Shown in pieces: positions 1 through 5,124 of a DNA stretch of 5,124 nucleotides. A program made the position numbers and the translations under genes. The notes below the pieces were generated by a model. The model saw only the letters and a list, made by a program, of their open reading frames with translations. It did no database searches and was not told the DNA's origin. Origin of the DNA: JBAZYZ01 sp041659085 (GTDB lineage Bacteria > Patescibacteriota > Minisyncoccia > Phycocordibacterales > VMEP01); NCBI GenBank assembly GCA_041659085.1, contig JBAZYZ010000029.1, positions 1-5,124 on the forward strand, written 5' to 3'. Positions within the stretch are counted from its first letter, which is position 1. Every line of letters begins with the position of its first letter.

Positions 1-99
1 TTTGAGTACGCGGCGATTGCGGCCGTATTTATGGTCCTAATCTTCGCAAGCGGATACCGCGACGTCTTCGCGTTAATTTCCAACCTAAAGGGAGGCTGA
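1..99 (+). CDS. C-terminal end of a small pilin-like membrane protein (partial)
   Basis: An open frame enters from the left edge and ends at TGA 97-99, giving 32 visible residues. It starts FEYAAIAAVFMVLIFASG, a Glu-Tyr pair followed by about 15 hydrophobic residues, and ends in a short amphipathic stretch (DVFALISNLKGG). A Phe/Val-Glu-Tyr directly before a hydrophobic helix, close to the C-terminus, is what Flp/type IVb pilins and class III-signal pilins look like: the Glu is the conserved +5-type residue and the helix packs in the filament core. The prepilin cleavage site would lie just upstream, outside the window. That the frame is coding is supported by the well-placed next start one base after its stop. 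The pilin assignment is inference from one short segment; any small single-helix membrane protein would also fit. Confidence 0.5.
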   Translation, partial: FEYAAIAAVFMVLIFASGYRDVFALISNLKGG

Positions 100-100
100 A

Positions 101-358
101 ATGCAAATAGAAGATTTCCCGGCAAACAACCTGAAAACAACAATCCAGCCAGGTTTCCTTCTTCTCGAGAAAGAAATGGTGGGCAGGATAGGCGCAGACA
201 TAATCTGGGTGAAAGCCCTGATTGTCAGCACCAGACAAGTGCTCGCCGGGCGCATCTGCCGCGAAGAGGAAAACCTCCTGGTCGCGAAAAAAGGGGCAAA
301 CTGCCTGGAGCATGAAGTAGTGGGCATAGGAATCATAGATGCCATTATGCTGCCGTGA
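101..358 (+). CDS. Orphan 85-residue protein, function unknown
   Basis: I do not recognise a family with confidence. The ATG lies one base after the TGA of the upstream frame, and a full GGAGG ribosome binding site sits at 91-95, five bases before the start and inside the end of the upstream gene. This points to translational coupling in one operon. The protein has no signal peptide or membrane helix. It alternates hydrophobic and polar stretches: IQPGFLLLEKE at residues 15-25, ADIIWVKALIVSTRQVLAGR at 32-51, NLLVAKKG at 58-65, and a hydrophobic end, EVVGIGIIDAIMLP. This suggests a small beta-rich domain, with Cys at residues 53 and 68. There is a faint resemblance in order of motifs to a GroES co-chaperonin (an IxP opening, STRxxVLA in the middle, DxLAI-like ending), but the middle is short and I would not name it so. 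A strong terminator follows 33 bases after the stop, so this is the last gene of its operon. Confidence 0.6.
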   Translation: MQIEDFPANNLKTTIQPGFLLLEKEMVGRIGADIIWVKALIVSTRQVLAGRICREEENLLVAKKGANCLEHEVVGIGIIDAIMLP

Positions 359-390
359 TTACGCCCAAAACCCGTTCGGAATCTGTAGCG

Positions 391-418
391 CGGCTGCTTT
401 GTTAAGCAGCCGTTTTTT
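391..418 (+). terminator. Rho-independent terminator after the 101-358 gene
   Basis: A perfect 9-bp stem (391-399 with 404-412, CGGCTGCTT paired to AAGCAGCCG) with loop TGTT is followed at once by six T (413-418). It lies 33 bases after the stop codon at 356-358 and ends the left-hand operon. Confidence 0.92.
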
Positions 419-436
419 ATTCCGGCTAGCGAGGAG

Positions 437-466
437 CGAAATGGAAAAGTACTCTTTTCCATTTCG
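437..466. repeat. Perfect 13-bp inverted repeat in non-coding DNA
   Basis: Bases 437-449 (CGAAATGGAAAAG) pair exactly with 454-466 (CTTTTCCATTTCG) around the four-base loop TACT; a G-T pair at 436/467 could extend the stem. It has no T-run after it on either strand, so it is not an ordinary terminator. It lies 18 bases after the terminator T-run and ahead of a second structured block. It could be a protein binding site, an RNA hairpin or a remnant of a small repeat element; the sequence alone does not decide. Confidence 0.7.
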
Positions 467-485
467 TCCGAACGACGACGGAAAC

Positions 486-580
486 AAAAGGTAAATACCT
501 CGCGGCTCTGCCGCGAGATTGGACGAACGAAGTGAGTTTAAAAATGGGCGCAGGGCTTGCCCTGCGGTCCAATACCTTTT
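486..580. other. Structured non-coding element with a three-way junction fold
   Basis: Four nested inverted repeats fit one fold. The outer stem is 486-492 (AAAAGGT) with 574-580 (ACCTTTT). Inside it are an 8-bp GC-rich hairpin, 499-506 with 510-517 (loop TCT), and a second stem, 518-524 (ATTGGAC) with 567-573 (GTCCAAT). That second stem encloses a further 7-bp hairpin, 549-555 with 560-566 (loop CTTG). The helices abut without gaps at 517/518, 566/567 and 573/574. No plausible protein is encoded here and no known RNA family is recognisable. It could be a REP- or MITE-like palindromic element, a leader structure of the 652-927 gene, or a small RNA. Direction is unknown because the stems are nearly symmetric. 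Confidence 0.5.
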
Positions 581-638
581 ATTTGCCATTACCCTGTTTC
601 TATAGTAGCTTTTTATACGGAACACCCGCTCAAACCGA

Positions 639-644
639 AAAGGA
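639..644 (+). promoter_or_regulatory. Ribosome binding site that sets the start at 652
   Basis: AAAGGA ends seven bases before the ATG at 652. The same frame stays open upstream to a GTG at 532, but that codon has no such site and lies inside the hairpin block, so 652 is preferred. Confidence 0.6.
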
Positions 645-651
645 TAATCTG

Positions 652-927
652 ATGAACCTTGAAGAACTAAAGAATCTGAAAAAACGCCGGTTTTTTCGGG
701 AAAGCCCTCTGCACGTACAGGGGTACCAGGAGAAGGTTCCCGGCAAAAGTGTCATAGCGCAGAAAAAAGACGGCAAACAGGTTATCATTACCGGTTTTTT
801 TGCCGAAGAAGCCGTCGTCTACAGCGGGAAAGTGCAGTATCATGACGGCAGGCAATTTCGCTACCTGCCGGCTGACAGCCTTTCGGTTGTGGAAACCGTC
901 CCTCCATTCAGGAGAAAAGCCGCGTAA
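652..927 (+). CDS. Orphan 91-residue basic protein, function unknown
   Basis: No family is recognised. The protein opens with a charged helix-like stretch, MNLEELKNLKKRRFFRES (residues 1-18). It continues with what looks like a compact beta-rich domain at about residues 30-83, made of alternating strands broken by turns: KSVIAQKKDGKQVIITGFF, then AVVYSGKVQYHDGRQFRYLP, then SLSVVE. It ends in a basic tail (PPFRRKAA). There is no signal peptide, membrane segment or cysteine. Such a pattern suits a small cytoplasmic SH3-like or other beta-barrel nucleic-acid- or protein-binding domain, but that is only a shape argument. The gene stands alone: a structured non-coding block lies upstream and a terminator overlaps its stop. 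Codon use resembles its neighbours and there is no rival frame with a better start, so it is probably real. Confidence 0.65.
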   Translation: MNLEELKNLKKRRFFRESPLHVQGYQEKVPGKSVIAQKKDGKQVIITGFFAEEAVVYSGKVQYHDGRQFRYLPADSLSVVETVPPFRRKAA

Positions 928-955
928 AAAGCCCGCTCATTGAGCAGGCTTTTTT
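926..955. terminator. Bidirectional terminator between convergent genes
   Basis: Bases 926-938 pair with 942-954 (one C-A mismatch at 934/946), giving an A-tract, a GC core and a T-tract. It therefore works as a terminator on both strands: T-run 950-955 for the 652-927 gene, and the complement of A 926-930 for the peroxiredoxin gene ending at 965. The left arm overlaps the TAA stop at 925-927. Confidence 0.85.
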
Positions 956-964
956 ATTATTTAT

Positions 965-1405
965 TTATTTTTTCGCGTCCGTGAGAACTTCGCCTGCGTG
1001 CAGGGCAGGTTTGACCGCTTCATACACTTTCAGAATATTTCCATCTTCCCCTATCAGAAATGATATGCGATTGGCGATTTCATTTACCTCGTTTAGAACT
1101 TCATATTCCTTAACTACCTCTTTTTTCTCGTCGGACAGAAGCGTGAAAGGCAATTTGTATTTCTCTTCAAATTTCTTGTGGCTCTCCACGCTATCCACCG
1201 ACACGCCCAATACCACCAGTCCCATTTTCTGGAAATCTTCATAGCTGTCGCGGATTGTGCAGGCTTCGGTCACGCATCCCGGCGTATCATCTTTCGGGTA
1301 AAAATAAAGAAGCACTCTTTTGCCTTTGTAATCCGACAAATTGTGAACCTTTCCCTCCTGGTCCGGAAGACTAAACTCCGGCGCTTTTTGTCCAATTTTT
1401 AACAT
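965..1405 (-). CDS. bcp: Thiol peroxidase, Bcp/PrxQ-type peroxiredoxin
   Basis: This 146-residue cytoplasmic protein reduces hydrogen peroxide and organic hydroperoxides using thiols delivered by thioredoxin-like partners. The AhpC/TSA thioredoxin fold spans essentially the whole chain. The start (KIGQKAPEFSLPDQEG) and the active-site block FYPKDDTPGCVTEAC are typical. Pro37, Thr41, peroxidatic Cys44 and Arg113 (in NRISFLIGEDG) form the conserved peroxiredoxin catalytic set. Cys49, five residues after Cys44, is the resolving cysteine position of the atypical 2-Cys Bcp subgroup. The length is close to the usual 150-156 residues, so the gene is complete. No Shine-Dalgarno sequence is visible in the AT-rich leader before the ATG. 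A good promoter lies about 50 bases upstream, shared as a divergent region with the membrane protein gene at 1565. The gene stands alone and ends at a bidirectional terminator. Confidence 0.95.
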   Translation of the reverse strand: MLKIGQKAPEFSLPDQEGKVHNLSDYKGKRVLLYFYPKDDTPGCVTEACTIRDSYEDFQKMGLVVLGVSVDSVESHKKFEEKYKLPFTLLSDEKKEVVKEYEVLNEVNEIANRISFLIGEDGNILKVYEAVKPALHAGEVLTDAKK

Positions 1406-1454
1406 ATGTTTTTAGATTATTTTTTAATGTTTTATTTTTTAGTTTTGAATAGTA

Positions 1455-1484
1455 ATTATAATCCATATTTCAATCAAAGTTCAA
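1455..1484 (-). promoter_or_regulatory. Promoter of the bcp gene
   Basis: Read on the minus strand, TTGAAC (1484-1479) is followed after 18 bases by a perfect TATAAT (1460-1455). Transcription would begin near 1448, leaving a leader of about 42 bases before the ATG at 1405. Confidence 0.7.
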
Positions 1485-1485
1485 T

Positions 1486-1514
1486 TTGACATCTAAACTA
1501 TGACGTGATAAAAG
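1486..1514 (+). promoter_or_regulatory. Promoter of the membrane protein gene
   Basis: A perfect TTGACA at 1486-1491 is followed after 17 bases by TAAAAG (1509-1514), a weak -10 with four of six matches; GATAAA at 1507-1512 with a 15-base spacer is the alternative. The -35 lies one base from the -35 of the opposing bcp promoter. Confidence 0.5.
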
Positions 1515-1552
1515 TTTATGCAGTACACGGCTGTTCCACAAAAACTACGTTC

Positions 1553-1558
1553 AAGGAG
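1553..1558 (+). promoter_or_regulatory. Ribosome binding site that sets the start at 1565
   Basis: AAGGAG ends six bases before ATG 1565. The in-frame GTG at 1505 lies within the promoter region and has no such site, so the 20 extra residues it would add are rejected. Confidence 0.85.
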
Positions 1559-1564
1559 AAGCAG

Positions 1565-2107
1565 ATGAATCAGCGTAAAATGGTTATTGCCTTTATCAAC
1601 GCCTCTGGGCTCATACTTGGTGTTCCGTTTATCATCGCCGGAATCTTCAGCCGGGGCGGCGCGGCGTCAAGCATTATCTACGGCGGGTTCGTTCTGGCCT
1701 TGCTTTTCATCGTCAACACTTACTTCTACCACACAAGCGGAAGCCGGGTCGTCGGTAAACATTTCGCCAGATACTGGCTTCTCTACGGCTTCTTTTTGGG
1801 AATGGCTACCACGGGCATAGTGTTGGGATTCGCCACAATCGATGGTCGCTCACCGCACGTAGTCTCCGATAAGCTCCTCTTTCCCCTAAAGGTATGGGAA
1901 TTCAACGCAATGTGGCTTTCATCGGTACTAGGTTCATACTGCCTCGGCGTTTACCACACAATGGGGACTGCTGACGAAAAAATAGCGCGGCTGCTGAAAA
2001 ACGCCGGGTCAGCTGAGGAGATAGTAAGGGGGTTAAAGTACGGCAAACTCGATAGGCCGCCCTCCCCCCACGGAACGGCACAGCCAGTAACCCGTGTCAG
2101 GTATTAG
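1565..2107 (+). CDS. Multi-pass membrane protein, function unknown
   Basis: The product is a 180-residue inner membrane protein of no family I recognise. Three clear hydrophobic segments lie at about residues 6-28, 36-55 and 71-92, and a shorter fourth at about 115-131 (MWLSSVLGSYCLGVYHT). They are followed by a soluble, charged C-terminal tail of about 45 residues (ADEKIARLLKNAG, then a Pro-rich basic end, RPPSPHG...TRVRY). The basic N-terminus (MNQRK) and the basic loop between helices 2 and 3 (residues 56-70) do not by themselves settle topology, but four helices would put both ends on the same side. The Pro/Arg-rich tail is probably cytoplasmic. No catalytic motif, metal-binding cluster or transporter signature is visible. 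The gene has its own promoter and terminator and is therefore monocistronic. It diverges from bcp, so shared control is possible, but nothing in the protein links it to redox chemistry. Confidence 0.8.
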   Translation: MNQRKMVIAFINASGLILGVPFIIAGIFSRGGAASSIIYGGFVLALLFIVNTYFYHTSGSRVVGKHFARYWLLYGFFLGMATTGIVLGFATIDGRSPHVVSDKLLFPLKVWEFNAMWLSSVLGSYCLGVYHTMGTADEKIARLLKNAGSAEEIVRGLKYGKLDRPPSPHGTAQPVTRVRY

Positions 2108-2108
2108 C

Positions 2109-2140
2109 AAAAAGGGCGAGCGCTTACGCTCGCCCTTTTT
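2109..2140. terminator. Bidirectional terminator between the membrane protein gene and rpoD
   Basis: A perfect 14-bp stem pairs 2109-2122 with 2127-2140 around loop CTTA. The core is nine mostly GC pairs (GGGCGAGCG), flanked by five A on the left and five T on the right. It starts two bases after the stop of the plus-strand gene and lies 24 bases beyond the rpoD stop, so it serves both. Confidence 0.93.
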
Positions 2141-2164
2141 ATATCATACGTTATTTATTGTCTG

Positions 2165-3472
2165 TTAATAGTTTCGCAATCGCTCAACTTTCTCATGCCC
2201 GCGGATTTTCTCGTGCACCTTGGCTTCAATCTGACGGATGCGTTCGCGGGTTACACCAAATTCCTGTCCCACTTCTTCAAGCGTGTGCATCACGCCGTCA
2301 ATAAGGCCGTGCCGCATTTCCAAAATTTTTCTTTCCTTGGGCGACAGGTCGTCCAAAATTTCATTTATCTGGTCGCGCAGGATGCGGTGCGATGATTCCT
2401 GAGACGGGGACAGGATTGTTTCATCAGCAATGAATTCACCGAGTGTTGATTTGCCGTCATCACTGTCCTCGCCTATCGGCTTCTCAAGCGACACTGTGTC
2501 CTGATTGATATTGTTTATGTTGTGAATCTTTTCCACGTCCACGCCCATTTCGGTGGCGATTTCCTCGGGCAGCGGGTCGCGGCCCAAATCCTGCGACAAA
2601 CGGCGGACAACCTGCTTATACTTGGCTATTGTTTCAACCATATGCACCGGAATGCGAATAGTGCGGGACTGGTCCGCCAAAGCGCGCGTGATAGCCTGGC
2701 GAATCCACCATGTGGCATAAGTTGAAAATTTATAACCCTTGGTCCAGTCAAATTTCTCAACAGCCTTGAACAAACCCAGATTACCCTCCTGAATGAGGTC
2801 CAGGAGAGTGAGGTCGGATGACCGTCCGACGAACTTCTTGGCGATGGAAACAACCAGGCGGAGATTGGCGCGGGCGAGCAAGTTTTTGGCTTCCAAATCC
2901 CCTTTCTCAATACGTTTGGCGAACTCCTTTTCTTCGTTGCCGGAGAGAAGCGGATACTGACCGATTTCCTTAAGATACATTTGTATGGAGTCATAAGTGG
3001 AACCCTCGCGCCCTCCCTTCGCGGTGACTTCCGCGGCGTCCAAATCAAGCAAGTTTCCGCCCTCAAGCACGTCGATGCCGGCGACATTCATCCGCTCGTA
3101 AAGCTCCTCCAAAAAAGCGACGTCGTCCTCGATGTTCGGAAACGCTTTCAGTATTTCATCATAGGTGATGAAACCGCGGCTTCTGCCTTTCAAAACAAGC
3201 TCATCCGCGCGTTCCAAAAGAGTGGTCTTTTTGGCCTTTTTCCACTTTGGGAAAGCGGCGGTCTTAAAGGTCGGCTTGCGGGGTTTCGGGGCTTTTACTT
3301 TCTTCGCCTTTTTCGCCTTCTTTGCCTTAACTTTTTTGACTGCCGGTTTTTTGACTTTTTTAGCCTTGGCAACTTTTGCCTTCACCGGTCCGCCCGCGCG
3401 CAACGTTCGGGCAGGCTTTTTTGCCGCCTTTTTCGGACTCTTTTTTACTTTCGCTTGTTTCTTTTTTGCCAT
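2165..3472 (-). CDS. rpoD: Primary (housekeeping) RNA polymerase sigma factor
   Basis: This 435-residue sigma-70 protein directs core RNA polymerase to -35/-10 promoters. Residues 1-80 are a histone-H1-like tail with 33 Lys, 3 Arg and no acidic residue. A region 1.1-like domain follows at about 84-137 (KGRSRGFITYDEI...GIDVLEGG), with region 1.2 at 158-190. Region 2 lies at 197-268 and includes DLIQEGNLGLFKAVEKFD and FSTYATWWIRQAITRA, where Trp255/Trp256 open the -10 and Gln259/Thr262 match the residues that read position -12. Region 3 spans about 275-350 and region 4 about 360-425; the region 4.2 helix-turn-helix TLEEVGQEFGVTRERIRQIE carries Arg409, Glu410 and Arg413 for -35 contact. The large non-conserved insert of E. 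coli sigma-70 is absent. The complete regions 1.1-4.2 mark it as group 1. It lies 38 bases after dnaG and is probably cotranscribed. No Shine-Dalgarno is visible before the ATG. Confidence 0.96.
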   Translation of the reverse strand: MAKKKQAKVKKSPKKAAKKPARTLRAGGPVKAKVAKAKKVKKPAVKKVKAKKAKKAKKVKAPKPRKPTFKTAAFPKWKKAKKTTLLERADELVLKGRSRGFITYDEILKAFPNIEDDVAFLEELYERMNVAGIDVLEGGNLLDLDAAEVTAKGGREGSTYDSIQMYLKEIGQYPLLSGNEEKEFAKRIEKGDLEAKNLLARANLRLVVSIAKKFVGRSSDLTLLDLIQEGNLGLFKAVEKFDWTKGYKFSTYATWWIRQAITRALADQSRTIRIPVHMVETIAKYKQVVRRLSQDLGRDPLPEEIATEMGVDVEKIHNINNINQDTVSLEKPIGEDSDDGKSTLGEFIADETILSPSQESSHRILRDQINEILDDLSPKERKILEMRHGLIDGVMHTLEEVGQEFGVTRERIRQIEAKVHEKIRGHEKVERLRNY

Positions 3473-3510
3473 ATGATTCTTAATTATCTGCCGTCTTATC
3501 GTATAAAATA

Positions 3511-5124
3511 TTACGTTATCCTGTTTTTAATCTCGTTTATCTTTCTTGAAATATCCTGGCATTTTTTTAAAAGCTCTTCCGCCCGGGGAATCTCGTTCCT
3601 TTTTTCCGATTCGGCAAGTTCTCTCATTGCTTCCGTAAACAATTCCTCCAATATCTCCCTCTCCAGATTTCTTTCAAGTTCGGCGAGTTCGCGATTCAGA
3701 TGTTCATGTCCCGTGTAATAGAGCTCAGATTCAAAAATCAAATCCTTAGTATCCTTCATATCTTCAAACCTGGCGAGTCCGTATTCTTCCGCGAGAAGCG
3801 TATACTTCGCCCTCGCCAGTGAAATATCTACTTTTGCTTCCTTTTTCGCAGCTACCTCCCCCTCCTGCCAAAGAATAATGCCTAAAATTTTGCGCGCGAT
3901 AACATCTTTACGGAAGAAACTTGGTTGCTTTTCGACAACTGCGGCCGGAGTAACAGAAACTATTTTTCTTTTCAACTTGTCTATTTCTTCCCAGAGATGC
4001 TTTTCTTCCACCCCAATCTCTCCCGCAATTTTGCCGACGAAATGCGCCTGATCTATCTTGTTGCCGACCTCCGCCACATATGGCAAGACTCTCTTACCCA
4101 CCTCAAGAAGAAAAGCGCGCTTGTCCAAATCTTTCTCTTTGATTCCCTCCAAAAGGTATTCAATGATATGCTTGGCTTCTTTGATAGACGTTTTGAAGCC
4201 CTCTGGGTCTTTAAGCGCGGCGAGAGCAGGGTCTGAGCCTTTTGGAAGTTTGGCCGCTTTCACATCAAGACCGAGAGAAATCGCAAGCCGCCAAGCGCGT
4301 TCTGAAGCGGCAAAACCGGCAGCGTCGGAGTCCAACGCCAAAACCAGATTGTCGGAGAATCTTTTTATCATCCGCAAATGGTCTTCGGTCAAGGCGGTGC
4401 CCGAGAGAGCCACTGTGTTTGTGACTCCCGCCTGATGCGACATAAGCAAGTCCATCTGTCCTTCCACAAGCACGGTTGTATTCTCGCGCATCATGGAAGT
4501 TTTGGCTTTGTCGTACCCGTAAAGAATCCTTGATTTATTGTAAAGAACCGTGTCGGGGCTATTGACATATTTTGCCAGCTCCTTTTCTTTCTCCTTGTCG
4601 TAAGGCAGGAAAATTCTTCCGGAAAAACCCACAATCTTGCCGTTCGCGCCCGAAAGCGGAAACATAATTCGGCTGCGGAAGCGGTCATAGTAGCCTCGGT
4701 TGCCGGAAATAATGAATCCGGCCTTGTCTATATCCGCGTCGCCATAACCTTTTTTCTTGAGCGTGTCGTAAAGCCCGCTCCAGGAATCTTTCGCGAAACC
4801 TATTCTCCAGCTTTTAATTGTCGCGTCCGTAAGCCCGCGGTTCTTGAGATACAAAAGCGCTTCGTTATTTTCCCGCAGACACTCTTCGTAGTAAGCGACG
4901 GCCGATTCTATAAGACCGTAGAGCTTGTCATATTCACTTTTCGCTTTCGGGTCAACATTCCTTAGCTCCACTCCGGCTTTGTCGGCCAAAAGTTTTAGCG
5001 CGTCCTGAAATTGCACCCCCTCTATCTCTTCAACGAACGTGAAGATATCTCCCCCGCGGCTGCAGCCGAAGCAGTGATATGTCCCGCGTGACGGAGAAAC
5101 GAAAAACGATGGCGTCTTCTCCCC
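3511..5124 (-). CDS. dnaG: DNA primase (5' end outside the window)
   Basis: DnaG makes the RNA primers for chromosome replication at the fork, with the DnaB helicase. The frame runs off the right edge; 537 residues are visible and about 43 are missing by comparison with E. coli. Visible residues 1-36 are the end of the CHC2 zinc ribbon (GEKTPSFFVSPSRG, then CFGC with Cys18 and Cys21 as two zinc ligands); the other Cys/His pair lies outside. The catalytic core follows, with DRFRSRIMFPLSGANGKIVG and FSGRIF at about 147-172. The Toprim domain has EGQMD (Glu221), DSDAAG (Asp265, Asp267) and KGSDP (Asp298), the metal-binding acidic set. The last roughly 135 residues are divergent and helical, with a charged coiled-coil-like end, matching the position of the DnaB-interacting domain. 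An internal GTG at 5014-5016 is not the start, because the zinc motif continues upstream in frame. It precedes rpoD as in the macromolecular synthesis operon. Confidence 0.96.
   Translation of the reverse strand, partial: GEKTPSFFVSPSRGTYHCFGCSRGGDIFTFVEEIEGVQFQDALKLLADKAGVELRNVDPKAKSEYDKLYGLIESAVAYYEECLRENNEALLYLKNRGLTDATIKSWRIGFAKDSWSGLYDTLKKKGYGDADIDKAGFIISGNRGYYDRFRSRIMFPLSGANGKIVGFSGRIFLPYDKEKEKELAKYVNSPDTVLYNKSRILYGYDKAKTSMMRENTTVLVEGQMDLLMSHQAGVTNTVALSGTALTEDHLRMIKRFSDNLVLALDSDAAGFAASERAWRLAISLGLDVKAAKLPKGSDPALAALKDPEGFKTSIKEAKHIIEYLLEGIKEKDLDKRAFLLEVGKRVLPYVAEVGNKIDQAHFVGKIAGEIGVEEKHLWEEIDKLKRKIVSVTPAAVVEKQPSFFRKDVIARKILGIILWQEGEVAAKKEAKVDISLARAKYTLLAEEYGLARFEDMKDTKDLIFESELYYTGHEHLNRELAELERNLEREILEELFTEAMRELAESEKRNEIPRAEELLKKCQDISRKINEIKNRIT

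Noticed and set aside
97..358. UGA read as an amino acid (code 25)
   Set aside because: Reading through TGA 97-99 or 356-358 gives unlikely protein, and a good ribosome binding site and start, or a terminator, follow each TGA.
85..462. Open frames on the minus strand opposite the 101-358 gene
   Set aside because: They run through the terminator hairpin and their products are rich in Ser/Arg with no domain pattern. The plus-strand frame has a GGAGG and coupling to the upstream stop.
486..580. Integron attC site
   Set aside because: The fold is cruciform-like, but I see no GTTRRRY/RYYYAAC core sites at the ends and no integrase gene in the window.
421..600. CRISPR array
   Set aside because: The palindromes differ from each other and there are no evenly spaced direct repeats.
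532..651. GTG-initiated extension of the 652-927 gene
   Set aside because: It lies within the hairpin block, has no ribosome binding site, and its product (MSLKMGAGLALRSN...) looks like translated palindrome.
1447..1461. PerR-box-like sequence (TTATAAT, one base, ACTATTC on the minus strand) at the bcp promoter
   Set aside because: It matches 11 of 14 positions of the known Per box, but the matching half is mostly the -10 hexamer and the region is very AT-rich, so chance is sufficient. No PerR gene is visible.
3473..3510. Internal promoter between dnaG and rpoD (TTATAC-like -10 on the minus strand)
   Set aside because: No acceptable -35 is found at the right distance in the dnaG end. The 38-bp gap fits readthrough from dnaG.
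2981..3718. Long open frame of 245 codons on the plus strand across the rpoD start and the dnaG end
   Set aside because: It is antisense to two certain genes. Its Phe/Leu-rich product is what the complement of Lys codons yields, and it spans the real gene boundary.

Overview
The window looks like a piece of a bacterial chromosome, most plausibly from a Patescibacteria/CPR (Parcubacteria-like) genome. The reasons are a primary sigma factor carrying a very lysine-rich N-terminal tail, small proteins without clear families, and compact spacing. This lineage assignment is inference; no ribosomal RNA or ribosomal protein is present to test it. TGA acts as a normal stop (97-99, 356-358), so UGA recoding as in Gracilibacteria is not indicated.

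Layout. Bases 1-358 (+) hold the end of a small pilin-like membrane protein and, one base after its stop, an 85-residue orphan protein. A strong terminator follows at 391-418. Bases 419-651 are non-coding but rich in inverted repeats: a perfect 13-bp hairpin at 437-466 and a three-way-junction fold at 486-580. A 91-residue orphan protein follows at 652-927 (+). It converges on a peroxiredoxin of the Bcp/PrxQ family at 965-1405 (-), with a bidirectional terminator between them. The peroxiredoxin and a four-helix membrane protein of unknown function (1565-2107, +) diverge from a 160-bp region holding two back-to-back promoters. A second bidirectional terminator at 2109-2140 separates the membrane protein from the rpoD end.

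Bases 2165-5124 (-) are the core of the bacterial macromolecular synthesis operon: dnaG (primase, 5' end beyond the window) followed 38 bp later by rpoD (primary sigma factor). They link replication priming and housekeeping transcription in one transcript. The usual third member, rpsU, would lie upstream of dnaG, outside the window.

No mobile element, CRISPR array, tRNA or rRNA was recognised. The parts most worth a second look are the structured non-coding block at 437-580, the histone-H1-like tail of the sigma factor, and the two orphan small proteins. I see no convincing new multi-gene system.
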